A DNA stretch of 64,000 nt from Inia geoffrensis (GCA_036417435.1 CM070910.1:80026784-80090783), one strand, 5' to 3'. Positions 14,407-30,100 are shown, counted from the stretch's first letter. Translations and numbers: made by a program. Notes: generated from the letters alone by a model not told the origin.

Positions 14407-17400
14407 TTTATCCAGTATATAAACAATAAACCATGCCCTCCAACGTAGGCTAACCCTAAACCGTTGCCGTACATTAACCTGTACCCTAATCCCTCCCCAT
14501 TCCCTAACTCTAACCCTAACCCTAATCCTAAACTTGAACCTCACCCGAAGCCTTACCCTCACCCATCACCTAATATTAACCGATACAGCAACACTAAATG
14601 GTGCCCTCACACGTATGCTAACACTTAAGCATTGTCGTACTCTAACCTGTACCCTAATCGCTCTCCATTCCGTAATCCTAACCCTAACCCGAACCCTAAC
14701 CCTGACACTCGACCAAAACTTTACCCTCACCAGTGTTCTAATTTTAACCAGGACATCCACACTAACCCCTGCCCTCCAAAGTAGGCTAACCCTAAACTGT
14801 TGCCGTACCTTAACCTGTACCCCAATCCCTCCCCATTCCCTAACCCTAACTCTAACACGAATCCTAACCCTGACCCTCACCTGAAACCTTACCCTCTCCC
14901 GTGCCCAAATCTTAACCAGTACACCAACACTAACTTGTGCACTCACATGTACTCTAATCCTTATGTGTTGTCGTACCCTAACCTGTACCCTAATCCCTCC
15001 CATTCCCTAACTCTAACTCTAACCCTAACCATAAACCTACCAATCACCCGAAGCCTTACCCTCACCCGGGCCCTAATCTTAACCAGTACACCAACACTGA
15101 CTCGTGCCCTCACACGCACACTAACACTTAAGCGTTGTCATACCCTAAACTGTACCCTAATCCCTCCCCAATCACTAACCCTAACCCTAACCCAAACACT
15201 AAACCTGACCATCACCCGAAGCCTTACTCTCACCCGTGACCTAATCTTAACCAGTACACCAACACTAACTCATGCCCTCACACGTACGCTAACCCTTAAG
15301 TGTTGTCTTACACTAAATTGTACCCTAATCCCTCACCATTCCCTAATACTAACCCTAACCCGAATCCTAACCCTGACCCTCACCCGAAGCCTTACACTCA
15401 CCAGTGACCTAATCATAACCAGTACACCAACACTAAACCGTGCCCTCACACATACGCTAACCCTAAACTGCAGCTATACCATAAAGCGTACCCGAATCCC
15501 TCCCCATTCCCTATCACTAACCCTAACCCTAATCCTAAACCTGACCCTCACACGAAGCATTACCCTCACGCGTGTCCTAATTTTAACCAGTACATCAACA
15601 CTAAACCATGCCCTCCAACGTATTCGCAACCTAAACCGTTGCCGTACCCTAACCTGTACCCTAATCCCTCCCCATTGCCTAATTCTAACCCTAACCCGAT
15701 CCCTAAAACTGTCCCTAACCCGAAGCCTTACACTCACCCAAGCCCTATTCTTAACCAGTACACCAACACTAACTCATGCCCTCACACATACGCTAACCCT
15801 TAAGCGTTGTTGTACCCTAAACTGTACCCGAATCCCTCCCCATTTCCTAACCCTAACCCTAACCCGAATCCTAACCCTCACCCTCACCCGAAGCCATAAC
15901 CTCACCCATGCCCTAATCTTAACCAGTACACAAACACTAACTCGTGCCCTCACACGTCCACTAACCTTTGATCGCTGTCATACCCTAAAGAGTACCTTAA
16001 TCCCTCACCATTCGCTAACCCTAACCCTAACACAAATCCTAACACTGACCCTCACTAAAAGCCTTACCCTCACCCGTGCCCTAATCTTAACCAGTACACC
16101 AACCCTAACTCGTGCCCTCACACGTACGTTAACGCTAAAGCGTTGTTGTATCCTAAATATTACCCTAATCCCTATCCATTCCCTAACCCTAACCCTAACC
16201 AGAATCCTAACCCTGGCCCTAAACCGAAGTCTTACCCTCACCCGTGCCCTAATCTTAACCAGTACACCAACCCTAACTCGTGACCTCACACGTACGTTAA
16301 TGCCAAAGCGTTGTCCTATCCTAAATATTACCCTAATACCTATCCATTGTCTAACCCTAACCCTAACCAGAATCCTAACCCTGGCCCTAAACCGAAGCTT
16401 TACCCTCACCCGTGCCCTAATCTTAACCAGTACACCAACACTAACTCGTGCCCTCACACGTACGCTAACCCTTAATCGTTGTCAAACCCTAAACTGTACC
16501 CTAATCCCTCACCATTCCCTAACACTAACCCCAACCCGAATCCTAACCCTGACCCTCAACCGAAGCCTTACCTTCACCCGTGACCTAATCTTAACCAGCA
16601 CACCAACACTAAACCGTGCCATCACACGTACGCTAACGCTAAACCGTAGCCGTACCCTTACTTGTACGCTAATCCCTCTCCATTCCCTAACCCTAACCCT
16701 AACCTGAACCGTAAACCTAACACTCACCCGAAATTTTACCCTCACCCATGTCCTAATTTTAAGCAATAAATCAACACTAACCCATGCCCTCCAACGTAGG
16801 CTAACACTAAACCATTGCCGTAGCCTAACCTGTACCGTAAACCCTCCACAATTCCTAAACCTAACCCTAAACCGATCCCTAATCCTTTCTCTCATCCGAA
16901 GCCTTACCTTCACCCGTGCCCTAATCTTAACCAGTACACCAACACTAACTGGTGCCCTCACACTTACGCTAACCCTTAAGCGTTGTCGTACCATAAACTG
17001 TACCGTAATCCCTCCCCATTCCCTAACCCTAACCCGAACCCGAACCCTAACCCTGACACTCACTCGAAGCTTTACCCTCACCAGTGTCCTAATTTTAACA
17101 AGTGCATCAACACTAAACCATGCCCTCCAACGTAGGCTAACCCTAAACCGTTGCCGTACCCTAATCTGTACCCTAATCCCTCCCCTTTACCTAACCCTAA
17201 CCCTAAACGAAACCCTAAACCTGACCCTCTTCCATGGCCTTACCCTCACCCATGCCCTAATCTTAATCAGGACACCAACACTAACTCGTGCCCTCACACG
17301 TACACTAACGCTTAAGTGTTGTCGTACCCTGAAATGTACCCTAATCCCTTCACATTTCCTAACCCTAAAACTAACCAAAATCGTAACCCTAACCTTCACC

Positions 17401-20400
17401 CGAAGCCTTACCCTCACCCGTGCCCTAATCTTAACCAGTACACCAACACTAACTTGTGACCTCACACGTACGTTAACCCTTAAGCGTAGTCGTACCCTAA
17501 ACTGTACCCTAATCCCTCCCCATTCCGTAACCCTGACCCTAACCCGAATACTAAACCTAAACCTGACACTCACCCGAAGATTTACACTCACCCGTGTCCT
17601 AATTTTAACCAGTACACCAACACTAACACATGCCCTCCAACGTAGGCTAACCCTAACCCGTTGACATAACCTAACATGTACCCTAATAACTCCCCATTCC
17701 TGAACTCTAAACCTAAACCAAACCCTAAACCTGACCCTCTTCAGAGTCCTTACACTCACCCGTGCCCTAATCTAAACCAGTACACCAACCATAACTCGTG
17801 CCCTCACACGTACCATAACCCTTAAGTGTTGTCATAACCTAACCTGTACCCTAATCCCTCCCCATTCCCTAACCCTAAACCTAACACGAATCCTAACCCT
17901 GACACCCACCCGAACCCTTACCATCATCCGTGCCCTAATCTTAAACAGTACACCAACCCTAACACGTGCTCTCACACGTACATTAACCCTTAAGCGCTGT
18001 CGTACCCTAAACTCTACCATAATCCTTCCCCATTCCCTAACGCTAAACGTAACCCGAATTCTAGCCCTGACCCTCACCCTAAGCCTTAACCTCACCCCTG
18101 CCCTAATATTAACCAGTACACCAACACTAACTCGTGCCCACACACGTACGCTAACCCTTAAGCGTTGTCGTACCCTAAACTGTAGCCTAATCCCTCCCAT
18201 TCCCTAACTGTAACCCTAACCCTAATCCTAATCCTGACCGTCACCCAAAGCCTTACCCTCACCTGTGACCTAATCTTAACCAGTACGCCAACACGAAACC
18301 ATGCCCTCACAGGTACGCTAACCCTAAACAACAGCCGTACCATAACCTCTACCCTAATCCCTATCAATTCCCCAATGCTAACCCTAATCCGAACCCTAAA
18401 CCTGACATTCACCCGAAGCTTTACCCTCACCCGTGTACTAATTTTAACCTGTACATCAGCACTAACCCATGACCTCCAACATATTCTAACACTAAATTAT
18501 TGCCGTACCCTAACCTGTACACTAATCCCTCCCGATTCCGTAACCCTAACCCTAACCCTAAACATGACTCTCTTCCGAGGCCTTAACCTCACCCGTGTCC
18601 TAATCTTAACCAGTACACTAACAAGAAACTGTGGCCTCACACGTACGTTAACCGTAAACTGCAGCCGTACCCTAACCTGTACCCTAATCCCTCTCCATTC
18701 CCTAACCCTAAACCTAACCCTAAACCTGACACTCCCCAGAAGCCTTACATTCACCCGTGCCCTAATCTTAATCAATATATCAATACTAACCTGTGCCCTC
18801 ACACGTACACGAACTCTAAACCGTTTCCATACACTAACCTGTAACCTAATCCCTCCCCATTTCCTAACCATAACCCTAACCCGATCCCTAATCCTGTCCC
18901 TCACCCAAAGACTTACCCTCACCTGTGCCCTAATCTTAGCCAGTACACCAAAACTAACTCATGCCTTCACACGTACGCTAACAGTTAAGCGTTGTCATAT
19001 GCTAAACTGTACCCTAATCCCTCCCCATTCCCTAACCTTAACCCTAACCCGAATCCTAACCCTGACCCTCACCTGAAGCCTTACCCTCACCCGTGCCCTA
19101 ATCTTAACCAGTACACCAACACTAACTCGTGCCCTCACACGTACGCTAACCCTTGATCGCTGTCATACCCTAAACAGTACCTTAATCCCTCACCATTCCC
19201 TAACACTAACCCTAACACAAATCCTAACACTGACCCTCACTCAGAGCCTTACCATCACCCGTGCCCTAATCTTAACCAGTACACCAACACTAACTTGTGC
19301 CCTCACACATATTCTAACCCTTAAGCATTGTCGTACCCTTAACTGTACCCTAATCCCTCCCCATTCCCTAACACTAACCCTAAACCTAAAGCAAACACTG
19401 ACCCTGACCCGAAGCTTTACCCTCACCCGTGTCCTAATTTTAACCAGTATATCAACACTAAACCATGCCTTCCAACGTAGGCTCACCCTAAGCTGTTGCC
19501 ATACCCTAACCTGTACCCTAATCCCTCCCCATTGCCTAACCTTAACCCTAACCCGATCCCTAAAAGTGTCCCTAACCCGAAGCCTTACTCTCACAAGTGC
19601 CCTAAACTTAACCAGTACACCAACACTAACTCGTGCCCTCACACGGACGCTAAGCCTTAAGCGTTGCCGTGCACTAAACTGTACCCTAATCGATCCCCAA
19701 TCGGTAACCCTAACCCTAACCCGAATATTAACCCTGACCCTCTCCTGAAGCCTTACCCTCACCTGTGACCTATTCTTAAGCAGTACACCAACACTAAACA
19801 ATGCCCTCACACGTACGCTAACCTTTAAGCGTTGTTGTACCCTAAACTGTACCCTAATTCCTCCCCATTTCCTAACCCTAACCCTAACCCGAATCCTAAT
19901 CCTCACCCTCACCCGAAGCCATACCCTCACCCATGCCCTAATCTTAACCAGTACACCAACACTAACTCGTGCCCTCACACGTCGTCTAACCCTTGATCGC
20001 TGTCATACCCTAAACAGTACCTTAATCCCTCACCATTCGCTAACCCTAACCCTAACACAAATCCTAACACTGACCCTCACTAAAAGCCTTACCCTCACCC
20101 GTGCCCTAATCTTAACCAGTACACCAACCCTAACTCGTGCCCTCACACGTACGTTAACGCTAAAGCGTTGTCGTATCCTAAATATTACCCTAATCCCTAT
20201 CCATTCCCTAACCCTAACCCTAACCAGAATCCTAACCCTGGCCCTAAACCGAAGCCTTACCCTCACCCGTGCCCTAATCTTAACCAGTACACCAACACTA
20301 ACTCGTGCCCTCACACGTACGCTAACCCTTAAGCATTTTTGTACCCTAAACTGTACCCTAATCCCTCCCCATTTCCTAACCCTAACCCTAACCCGAATCC

Positions 20401-21289
20401 TAACCCTCACTCACCCAAAGCCATACCCTCACCCTTGCCCTAATCTTAACCAGTACACCAACACTAACTCGTGCCCTCACACGTACGCTAACCCTTAATC
20501 GTTGTCAAACACTAAACTGTACCCTAATCCCACACCACTCCCTAACCCTAACCCCAACCCGAATCCTAACGCTGACCCTCAAACGAAGCCTTACCCTCAC
20601 CCGTGACCTAATCTTAACCAGTACACCAACACTAAACCGTGCCATCACACGTACGTTAACGCTAAACCGCAGCTGTACCCTTACTTGTACGCTAATCCCT
20701 CTCCATTCACTAACCCTAACTCTAAACCGAACCCTAACCCTAACACTCCCCCGAAGTTTTACCCTCACCCATGTCCTAATTTTAAGCAGTATATCAACCC
20801 TAACACATTCCCTCCAACGTAGGTTAACCCTAAACTATTGCCGTAGACTAATCTGTACCCTAAACCCTCCACATTGCCTAACACTAACCCTAAACCGGTC
20901 CCTAATCCTTTCTCTCACCCGAAGCCCTACCCTCACCCATGCACTAATCTTAACCAGTACACCAACACTAACTCGTGCCCTCACACGTATGCTAACCCTT
21001 AAACATTGTCGAACCCTAAACTGTACCCTAATCCCTCCCCATTCCCTAACTCTAACCGTAACCCGTATCCTAATCTTGACCCTCATCTGAAGCCTTACCC
21101 TCACCTGTGACCTAATCTTAACCATTACGCCAACACTAAACTGTGCCCTCACATATACGCTAACCCTAAACAACTGCCATACCCTAACCTCTATCCTAAT
21201 CCCTCTCCATTCCCTAACCCTAACCCTAACCCTAACCCGAACCCTAACCCTAAAACTCACCCGATGCATTACCCTCACCCGTGTCCTTA
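14407..21289. repeat. Left-domain HOR unit d, 6883 bp (41 monomers)
   Basis: The longest HOR, bounded by tttatcc at 14407 and 21290, with the catgactct marker at 18564. Up to about 19.80 kb it follows unit a; then at 19,800-19,822 it switches to sequence resembling 12.94 kb and 22.68 kb (acctttaagcgttgttg). It carries one additional 168-bp monomer near 16.2-16.4 kb, where two ccctggccctaaaccg monomers stand in a row. Confidence 0.85.
21212..21250 (-). other. Longest telomere-like run seen (seven C-tracts)
   Basis: Four perfect CCCTAA hexamers are followed by cccgaa and two more CCC tracts, giving seven C-tracts with three-base spacers. The homologous place near 14.33 kb has one CCCTAA fewer, so the run grew by one hexamer and the monomer became 174 bp. 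The complementary strand is a canonical telomeric G-quadruplex sequence and contains the TTAGGGTT core recognised by TRF-type Myb domains in organisms that have them; use here is inferred. Confidence 0.75.
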
Positions 21290-24200
21290 TTTATCCAGTA
21301 TATAAACAATAAACCATGCCCTCCAACGTAGGCTAACCCTAAACTGTTTCCGTACATTAACCTGTACCCTAATCCCTCCCCATTCCCTAACTCTAACCCT
21401 AACCCTAATCCTAAACTTGACCCTCACCCGAAGCCTTACCCTCACCCATCACCTAATATTAACCGATACAGCAACACTAAATGGTGCCCTCACACGTATG
21501 CTAACACTTAAGCATTGTCGTACTCTAACCTGTACCCTAATCGCTCTCCATTCCGTAATCCTAACCCTAACCCGAACCCTAACCCTGACACTCGGCCAAA
21601 ACTTTACCCTCACCCGTGTTCTAATTTTAACCAGGACATCCACACTAACCCCTGCGCTCCAAAGTAGGCTAACCCTAAACCGTTGCCGTACCTTAACCTG
21701 TACCCCAATCCCTCCCCATTCCCTAACCCTGACTCTAACACGAATCCTAACCCTGAGGCTCACCCGAAACCTTACCCTCTCCCGTGCCCTAATCTTAACC
21801 AGTACACCAACACTAACTTGTGCACTCACATGTACTCTAATCCTTAAGTGTTGTCGTATCCTAACCTGTACCCTAATCCCTCCCATTCCCTAACTCTAAC
21901 TCTAACCCTAACCGTAAACCTGACACTCACCCGAAGCCTTACCCTCACCCGGGCCCTAATCTTAACCAGTACACCAACACTGACTCGTGCCCTCACACGC
22001 ACACTAACACTTAAGCGTTGTCATACCCTAAACTGTACCCTAATCCCTCCCCAATCCCTAACCCTAACCCTAACCCAAACCCTAAACCTGACCATCACCC
22101 GAAGCCTTACTCTCACCCGTGACCTAATCTTAACCAGTACACCAACACTAACTCGTGCCCTCACACGTATGCTAACCCTTAAGTGTTGTCTTACACTAAA
22201 TTGTACCCTAATCCTTCACCATTCCCTAATACTAACCCTAACACGAATCCTAACCCTGACCCTCACCCGAAGCCTTACACTCACCAGTGACCTAATCTTA
22301 AGCAGTACACCAACACTAAACCATGCCCTCACACATAGGTTAACCCTAAACTGAAGCCATACCATAAAGCGTACCCGAATCCCTCCCCATTCCCTATCAC
22401 TAACCCTAACCCTAATCCTAAACCTGACCCTCACACGAAGCATTACCCTCACCCGTGTCCTAATTTTAACCAGTACATCAACACTAAACCATGCCCTCCA
22501 ACGTATTCGCAACATAAACCGTTGCCGTATCCTAACCTGTACCCTAATCCCTCCCCATTGCCTAATTCTAACCCTAACCCGATCCATAAAACTGTCGCTA
22601 ACCCGAAGCCTTACCCTCACCCATGCCCTATACTTAACCAGTACACCAACATTAACTCGTGCCCTCACACGTACGCTAACCTTTAAGCGTTGTTGTACCC
22701 TAAACTGTACCCTAATTCCTCCCCATTTCCTAACCCTAACCCTAACCCCAATCCTAACCCTCACCCTCACCCGAAGCCATACCCTCACCCATGCCCTAAT
22801 CTTAACCAGTACACCAACACTAACTCGTGCCCTCACACGTCGGCTAACTCTTGATCGCTGTCATACCCTAAACAGTACCTTAATCCCTCACCATTCGCTA
22901 ACCCTAACCCTAACACAAATCCTAACACTGACCCTCACTAAAAGCCTTACCCTCACCCGTGCCCTAATCTTAACCAGTACACCAACCCTAACTCGAGCCC
23001 TCACACATACGTTAACGCTAAAGCGTTGTCGTATCCTAAATATTACCCTAATCCCTATCCATGCCCTAACCCTAACCTTAACCAGAATCCTAACCCTGGC
23101 CCTAAACCGAAGCCTTACCCTCACCCGTGCCCTAATCTTAACCAGTACACCAACACTAACTCATGCCCTCACCCGTACGCTAACCCTTAATCGTTGTCAA
23201 ACCCTAAACTGTACCCTAATCCCTCACCATTCCCTAACCCTAACCCCAACCCGAATCCTAACCCTGACCCTCAACCGAAGCCTTACCCTCACCCGTGACC
23301 TAATCTTAACCAGTACACCAACACTAAACCGTGCCATCACACGTACGCTAACGCTAAACCGCAGCCGTACCCTTACTTGTACGCTAATCCCTCTCCATTC
23401 CGTAACCCTAACCCTAACCCGAACCGTAACCCTAACACTCACCCGAAATTTTACCCTCACCCATGTCCTAATTTTAAGCAATAAATTAACACTAACCCAT
23501 GCCCTCCAACGTAGGCTAACACTAAACCATTGCCGAAGCCTAACCTGTACCGTAAACCCTTCACAATTCCTAACCCTAACCCTAAACCGATCCCTAATCC
23601 TTTCTCTCACCCGAAGCCTTTCCTTCACCCGTGCCCTAATCTTAACCAGTACACCAACACTAAATGGTGCCCTCACACTTACGCTAACCCTTAAGCGTTG
23701 TCGTACCATAAACTGTACCGTAATCCCTCCCCATTCCCTAACCCTAATCCGAACCCGAACCCTAACCCTGACACTCACTCGAAGCTTTACCCTCACCAGT
23801 GTCCTAATTTTAACAAGTGCATCAACACTAAACCATGCCCTCCGACGTAGGCTAACCCTAAACCGTTGCCGTACCCTAATCTGTACCCTAATCCCTCCCC
23901 TTTACCTAACACTAACCCTAAACGAAACCGTTAACCTGACCCTCTTCCATGGCCTTACCCTCAGCCGTGCCCTAAACTTAATCAGGACACCAACACTAAC
24001 TCGTGCCTTCACACGTACACTAACGCTTAAGTGTTGTCTTACCCTAAACTGTACCCTAATCCCTTCCCATTTCCTAACCCTAAAACTAACCAAAATCCTA
24101 ACCCTAACCTTCACCCGAAGCCTTACCCTCACCCGTGCCCTAATCTTAACCAGTACACCAACACTAACTTGTGACCTCACACGTACGTTAACCCTTAAGC

Positions 24201-27160
24201 GTAGTCGTACCCTAAACTGTACCCTAATCCCTCCCCATTCCGTAACCCTGACCCTAACCCGAATACTAACCCTAAACCTGACACTCACCCGAAGATTTAC
24301 ACTCACCCGTGTCCTAATTTTAACCAGTACACCAACACTAACTCATGCCCTCCAATGTAGGCTAACCCTAACCTGTTGACATAACCTAACATGTACCCTA
24401 ATAACTCCTCATTCCTGAACTCTAAACCTAAACCAAACCCTAAGCCTGAACCTCTTCAGAGTCCTTACACTCACCCGTGCCCTAATCTAAACCAGTACAC
24501 CAACAGTAACTCGTACCCTCACACGTACCATAACCCTTAAGTGTTGTCATAACCTAACCTGTACCCTAATCCCTCCCCATTCCCTAACCCTAAACCTAAC
24601 ACGAATCCTAACCCTGACCCCCACCCGAACCCTTACCATCACCCGTGCCCTAATCTTAAACAGTACACCAACCCTAACACGTGCTCTCACACGTACATTA
24701 ACCCTTAAGCGCTGTCGTACCCTAAACTCTACCATAATCCTTCCCCATTCCCTAACGCTAACCCTAACCCGAATTCTAGCCCTGACCCTCACCCGAAGCC
24801 TTAACCTCACCCGTGCCCTAATATTAACCAGTACACCAACACTAACTCGTGCCCACACACGTACGCTAACCCTTAAGCGTTGTCGTACCCTAAACTGTAG
24901 CCTAATCCCTCCCATTCCCTAACTGTAACCCTAAACCTAATCCTAATCCTGACCGTCACCCGAAGCCTTAACCTCACCTGTGACCTAATCTTAACCAGTA
25001 CGCCAACACGAAACCATGCCCTCACAGGTACGCTAACCCTAAACAACAGCCGTACCATAACCTCTACTGTAATCCCTATCAATTCCCTAATGCTAACCCT
25101 AACACGAACCCTAAACCTGACATTCACCTGAAGCTTTACCCTCACCCGTGTACTAATTTTAACCTGTACATCAACACTAACCCATGACCTCCAACGTATT
25201 CTAACACTAAATCGTTGCCGTACCCTAACCTGTACACTAATCCCTCCCGATTCCGTAACCCTAACTCTAACCCTAAACATGACTCTGTTCCGAGGCCTTA
25301 ACCTCACCCGTGTCCTAATCTTAACCAGTACACTAACAATAAACTGTGCCCTCACACGTGCGTTAACCGTAAACTGCAGCCGTCCCCTAACCTGTACCCT
25401 AATCCCTCTCCATTCCCTAACCCTAAACCTAACCCTAAACCTGACTCTCCCCAGAAACCTTACATTCACCAGTGCGCTAATCTTAATCAATATATGAATA
25501 CTAACCTGTGCCCTCACACGTACACGAACTCTAAACCGTTTCAATACAGTAACCTGTAACCTAATCCCTCCCCATTTCCTAACCATAACCCTAACCTGAT
25601 CCCTAATCCTGTCCCTCACCCGAAGCCTTACCCTCACCCGTGCCCTAGTCTTAGCCAGTACACCAAAACTAACTCATGCTTTCACACGTACGCTAACAGT
25701 TAAGCGTTGTCATACGCTAAACTGTACCCTAATCCCTCCCCATTCCCTAGCCTTAACCCTAACCCGAATCCTAACCCTGACCCTCACCCGAAGCCTTACC
25801 CTCACCCGTGCCCTAATCTTAACCAGTACACCAACACTAACTCGTGCCCTCACACGTACGCTAACCCTTGATCGCTGTCATACCCTAAACAGTACCTTAA
25901 ACCCTCACCATTCCCTAACCCTAACCCTAACACAACTCCTAACACTGACCCTCACTCAGAGCCTTACCATCACCCGTGCCCTAATCTTAACCAGTACACC
26001 AACACTAACTTGTGCCCTCACACATATTCTAACCCTTAAGCATTGTCGTACCCTTAACTGTACCCTAATCCCTCCCCATTCCCTAACACTAACCCTAAAC
26101 CTAAACCAAACACTGACCCTGACCCGAAGCTTTACCCTCACCCGTGTTCTAATTTTAACCAGTATATCAACAGTAAACCATGCCCTCCAACGTAGGCTAA
26201 CACTAAGCTGTTGCCGTACCCTAACCTGTACCCTAATCACTCCCCATTGCCTAACCTTAACCCTAACCCGATCCCTAAAAGTGTCCCTAACCCGAAGCCT
26301 TACCCTCACCCGTGCCCTAAACTTAACCAGTACACCAACACTAACTCGTGCCCTCACACGGATGCTAACCCTTAAGCGTTGTCGTGCACTAAACTGTACC
26401 CTAATCGATCCCCAATCGGTAACCCTAACCCTAACCGGAATATTAACCCTGACCCTCTCCTGAAGCCTTACCCTCACCTGTGACCTATTCTTAACCAGTA
26501 CACCAACACTAAACCGTGCCCTCACACGTACGCTAACCCTAAACCGCAGCCGTACCCTAACCTGTACGCTAATCCCTCTCTATTCACTAACCCTAACTCT
26601 AAACCGAACCTTAACCCTAACACTACTCCGAAGTTTTACCCTCACCCATGTCCTAATTTTAAGCAGTAAATCAACACTAACACATTCCCTCCAACGTAGG
26701 TTAACCCTAAACCATTGCCGTAGCCTAACCTGTACCCTAAACCCTCCACATTGCCTAACACTAACCCTAAACCGATCCCTAATCCTTTCTCTCACCCGAA
26801 GCCTTACCCTCACCCATGCACTAATCTTAACCAGTACACCAACACTAACTCGTGCCCTCACACGTACGCTAACCCTTAAACTTTGTCGAACCCTAAACTG
26901 TACCCTAATCCCTCTCCATTCCCTAACTCTAACCGTAACCCGAATCCTAATCTTTACCCTCATCTGAAGCCTTACCCTCACCTGTGACCTAATCTTAACC
27001 AGTACGCCAACACTAAACTGTGCCCTCACATATACGCTAACCCTAAACAACTGCCGTACCCTAACCTCTACCCTAATCCCTCTCCATTCCCTAACCCTAA
27101 CCCTAACCCGAACCCTAACCCTAAAACTCACCCGATGCATTACCCTCACCCGTGTCCTAA
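21290..27160. repeat. Left-domain HOR unit e, 5871 bp
   Basis: Bounded by tttatcc at 21290 and 27161, with the catgactct marker at 25279. It matches unit d at offset 6883 in its first part and 6715 later (catgactct 18564 to 25279; aaaagtgtccc at about 19566 and 26281), a change of exactly one monomer. Its length equals that of unit a, although the internal variants differ. Only satellite is present. Confidence 0.85.
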
Positions 27161-30100
27161 TTTATCCAGTACATAAACAATAAACCATGCCCTCCAACGT
27201 AGGCTAACCCTAAACCGTTGCCGTACATTAACCTGTACCCTAATCCCTCCCCATTCCCTAACTCTAACCCTAACCCTAATCCTAAACTTGACCCTCACCC
27301 GAAGCCTTACCCTCACCCATCACCTAATATTAACCGATACAGCAACACTAAATGGTGCCCTCACACGTATGCTAACACTTAAGCATTTTCGTACTCTAAC
27401 CTGTACCCTAATCGCTCTCCATTCCGTAATCCTAACCCTAACCCGAACCCTAACCCTGACACTCGGCCAAAACTTTACCCTCACCCGTGTTCTAATTTTA
27501 ACCAGGACATCCACACTAACCCCTGCGCTCCAAAGTAGGCTAACCCTAAACCGTTGCCGTACCCTAATCGCTACCCTAATCCCTCCCCTTTACCTAACAC
27601 TAACCCTAAACGAAACCGTTAATCTGACCCTCTTCCATGGCCTTACCCTCACCCGTGCCCTAATCTTAATCAGGACACCAACACTAACTCGTGCCCTCAC
27701 ACGTACACTAACGCTTAAGTGTTGTCTTACCCTAAACTGTACCCTAATCCCTTCCCATTTCCTAACCCTAAAACTAACCAAAATCCTAACCCTAACCTTC
27801 ACCCGAAGCCTTACCCTCACCCGTGCCCTAATCTTAACCAGTACACCCACACTAACTTGTGACCTCACACGTACGTTAACCCTTAAGCGTAGTCGTACCC
27901 TAAACTGTACCCTAATCCCTCCCCATTCCGTAACCCTGACCCTAACCCGAATACTAACCATAAACCTGACACTCACCCGAAGATTTACACTCACCCGTGT
28001 CCTAATTTTAACCAGTACACCAACACTAACACATGCCCTCCAACGTAGGCTAACCCTAACCTGTTGACATAACCTAACATGTACCCTAATAACTCCCCAT
28101 TCCTGAACTCTAAACCTAAACCAAACCCTAAACCTGACCCTCTTCAGAGTCCTTACACTCACCCGTGCCCTAATCTAAACCACTACACCAACAGTAACTC
28201 GTGCCCTCACACGTACCATAACCCTTAAGTGTTGTCATAACCTAACCTGTACCCTAATCCCTCCCCATTCCCTAACCCTAAACCTAACACGAATTCTAAC
28301 CCTGACCCCCACCCGAACCCTTACCATCACCCGTGCCCTAATCTTAAACAGTACACCAACCCTAACACGTGCTCTCACACGTACATTAACCCTTAAGCGC
28401 TGTCGTACCCTAAACTGTACCATAATCCTTCCCCATTCCCTAACGCTAACCCTAACCCGAATTCTAGCCCTGACCCTCACCCGAAGCCTTAATCTCACCC
28501 GTGCCCTAATATTAACCAGTACACCAACACTAACTCGTGCTCACACACGTACGCTAACCCTTAAGCGTTGTCGTACCCTAAACTGTAGCCTAATCCCTCC
28601 CATACCCTAACTGTAACCCTAAACCTAATCCTAATCCTGACCGTCACCCGAAGCCTTACCCTCACCTGTGACCTAATGTTAACCAGTACGCCAACACGAA
28701 ACCATGCCCTCACAGGTACGCTAACCCTAAACAACAGCCGTACCATAACCTCTACCCTAATCCCTATCAATTCCCTAATGCTAACCCTAACACGAACCCT
28801 AAACCTGACATTCACCCGAAGCTTTACCTTGACCCGTGTACTAATTTTAACCTGTACATCAACACTAACCCATGACTTCCAACGTATTCTAACACTAAAT
28901 CGTTGCCGTACCCTAACCTGTACACTAATCCCTCCCGATTCCGTAACCCTAACCCTAACCATAAACATGACTCTCTTCCGAGGCCTTAACCTCACCCGTG
29001 TCCTAATCTTAACCAGTACACTAACAATAAACTGTGCCCTCACACGTGCGTTAACCGTAAACTGCAGCCGTACCCTAACCTGTACCCTAATCCCTCTCCA
29101 TTCCCTAACCCTAAACCTAACCCTAAACCTGACACTCCCCAGAAGCCTTACATTCACCCGTGCCCTAATCTTAATCAATATATCAATACTAACCTGTGCC
29201 CTCACACGTACACGAACTCTAAACCGTTTCCATACACTAACCTGTAACCTAATCCCTCCCCATTTCCTAACCATAACCCTAAATCGATCCCTAATCCTGT
29301 CCCTCACCCGAAGCCTTACCCTCACCCGTGCCCTAATCTTAGCCAGTACACCAAAACTAACTCATGCTTTCACACGTACGCTAACAGTTAAGCGTTGTCA
29401 TACGCTAAACTGTACCCTAATCCCTCCACATTCCCTAGCCTTAACCCTAACCCGAATCCTAACCCTGACCCTCACCCGAAGCCTTACCCTCACCCGTGCC
29501 CTAATCTTAACCAGTACACCAACACTAACTTGTGCCCTCACACATATTCTAACCCTTAAGCATTGTCGTGCCCTTAACTGAACCCTAAACCCTCCCCATT
29601 CCCTAACACTAACCCTAAACCTAAACCAAACACTGACCCTGACCCGAAGCTTTACCCTCACCCGTGTTCTAATTTTAACCAGTATATCAACACTAAACCA
29701 TGCTCTCCAACGTAGGCTAACACTAAGCTGTTGCCGTACCCTAACCTGTACCCTAATCACTCCCCATTGCCTAACCTTAACCCTAACCCGATCCCTAAAA
29801 GTGTCCCTAACCTGAAGCCTTACCCTCACCCGTGCCCTAAACTTAACCAGTACACCAACACTAACTCGTGCCCTCACACGGATGCTAACCCTTAAGCGTT
29901 GTCGTGCACTAAACTGTACCCTAATCGATCCCCAAACGGTAACCCTAACCCTAACCCGAATATTAACCCTGACCCTCTCCTGAAGCCTTACCCTCACCTG
30001 TGACCTATTCTTAACCAGTACACCAACACTAAACCGTGCCCTCACACGTACGCTAACCTTAAACCGCAGCCGTAACCTAACCTGTACGCTAATCCCTCTC

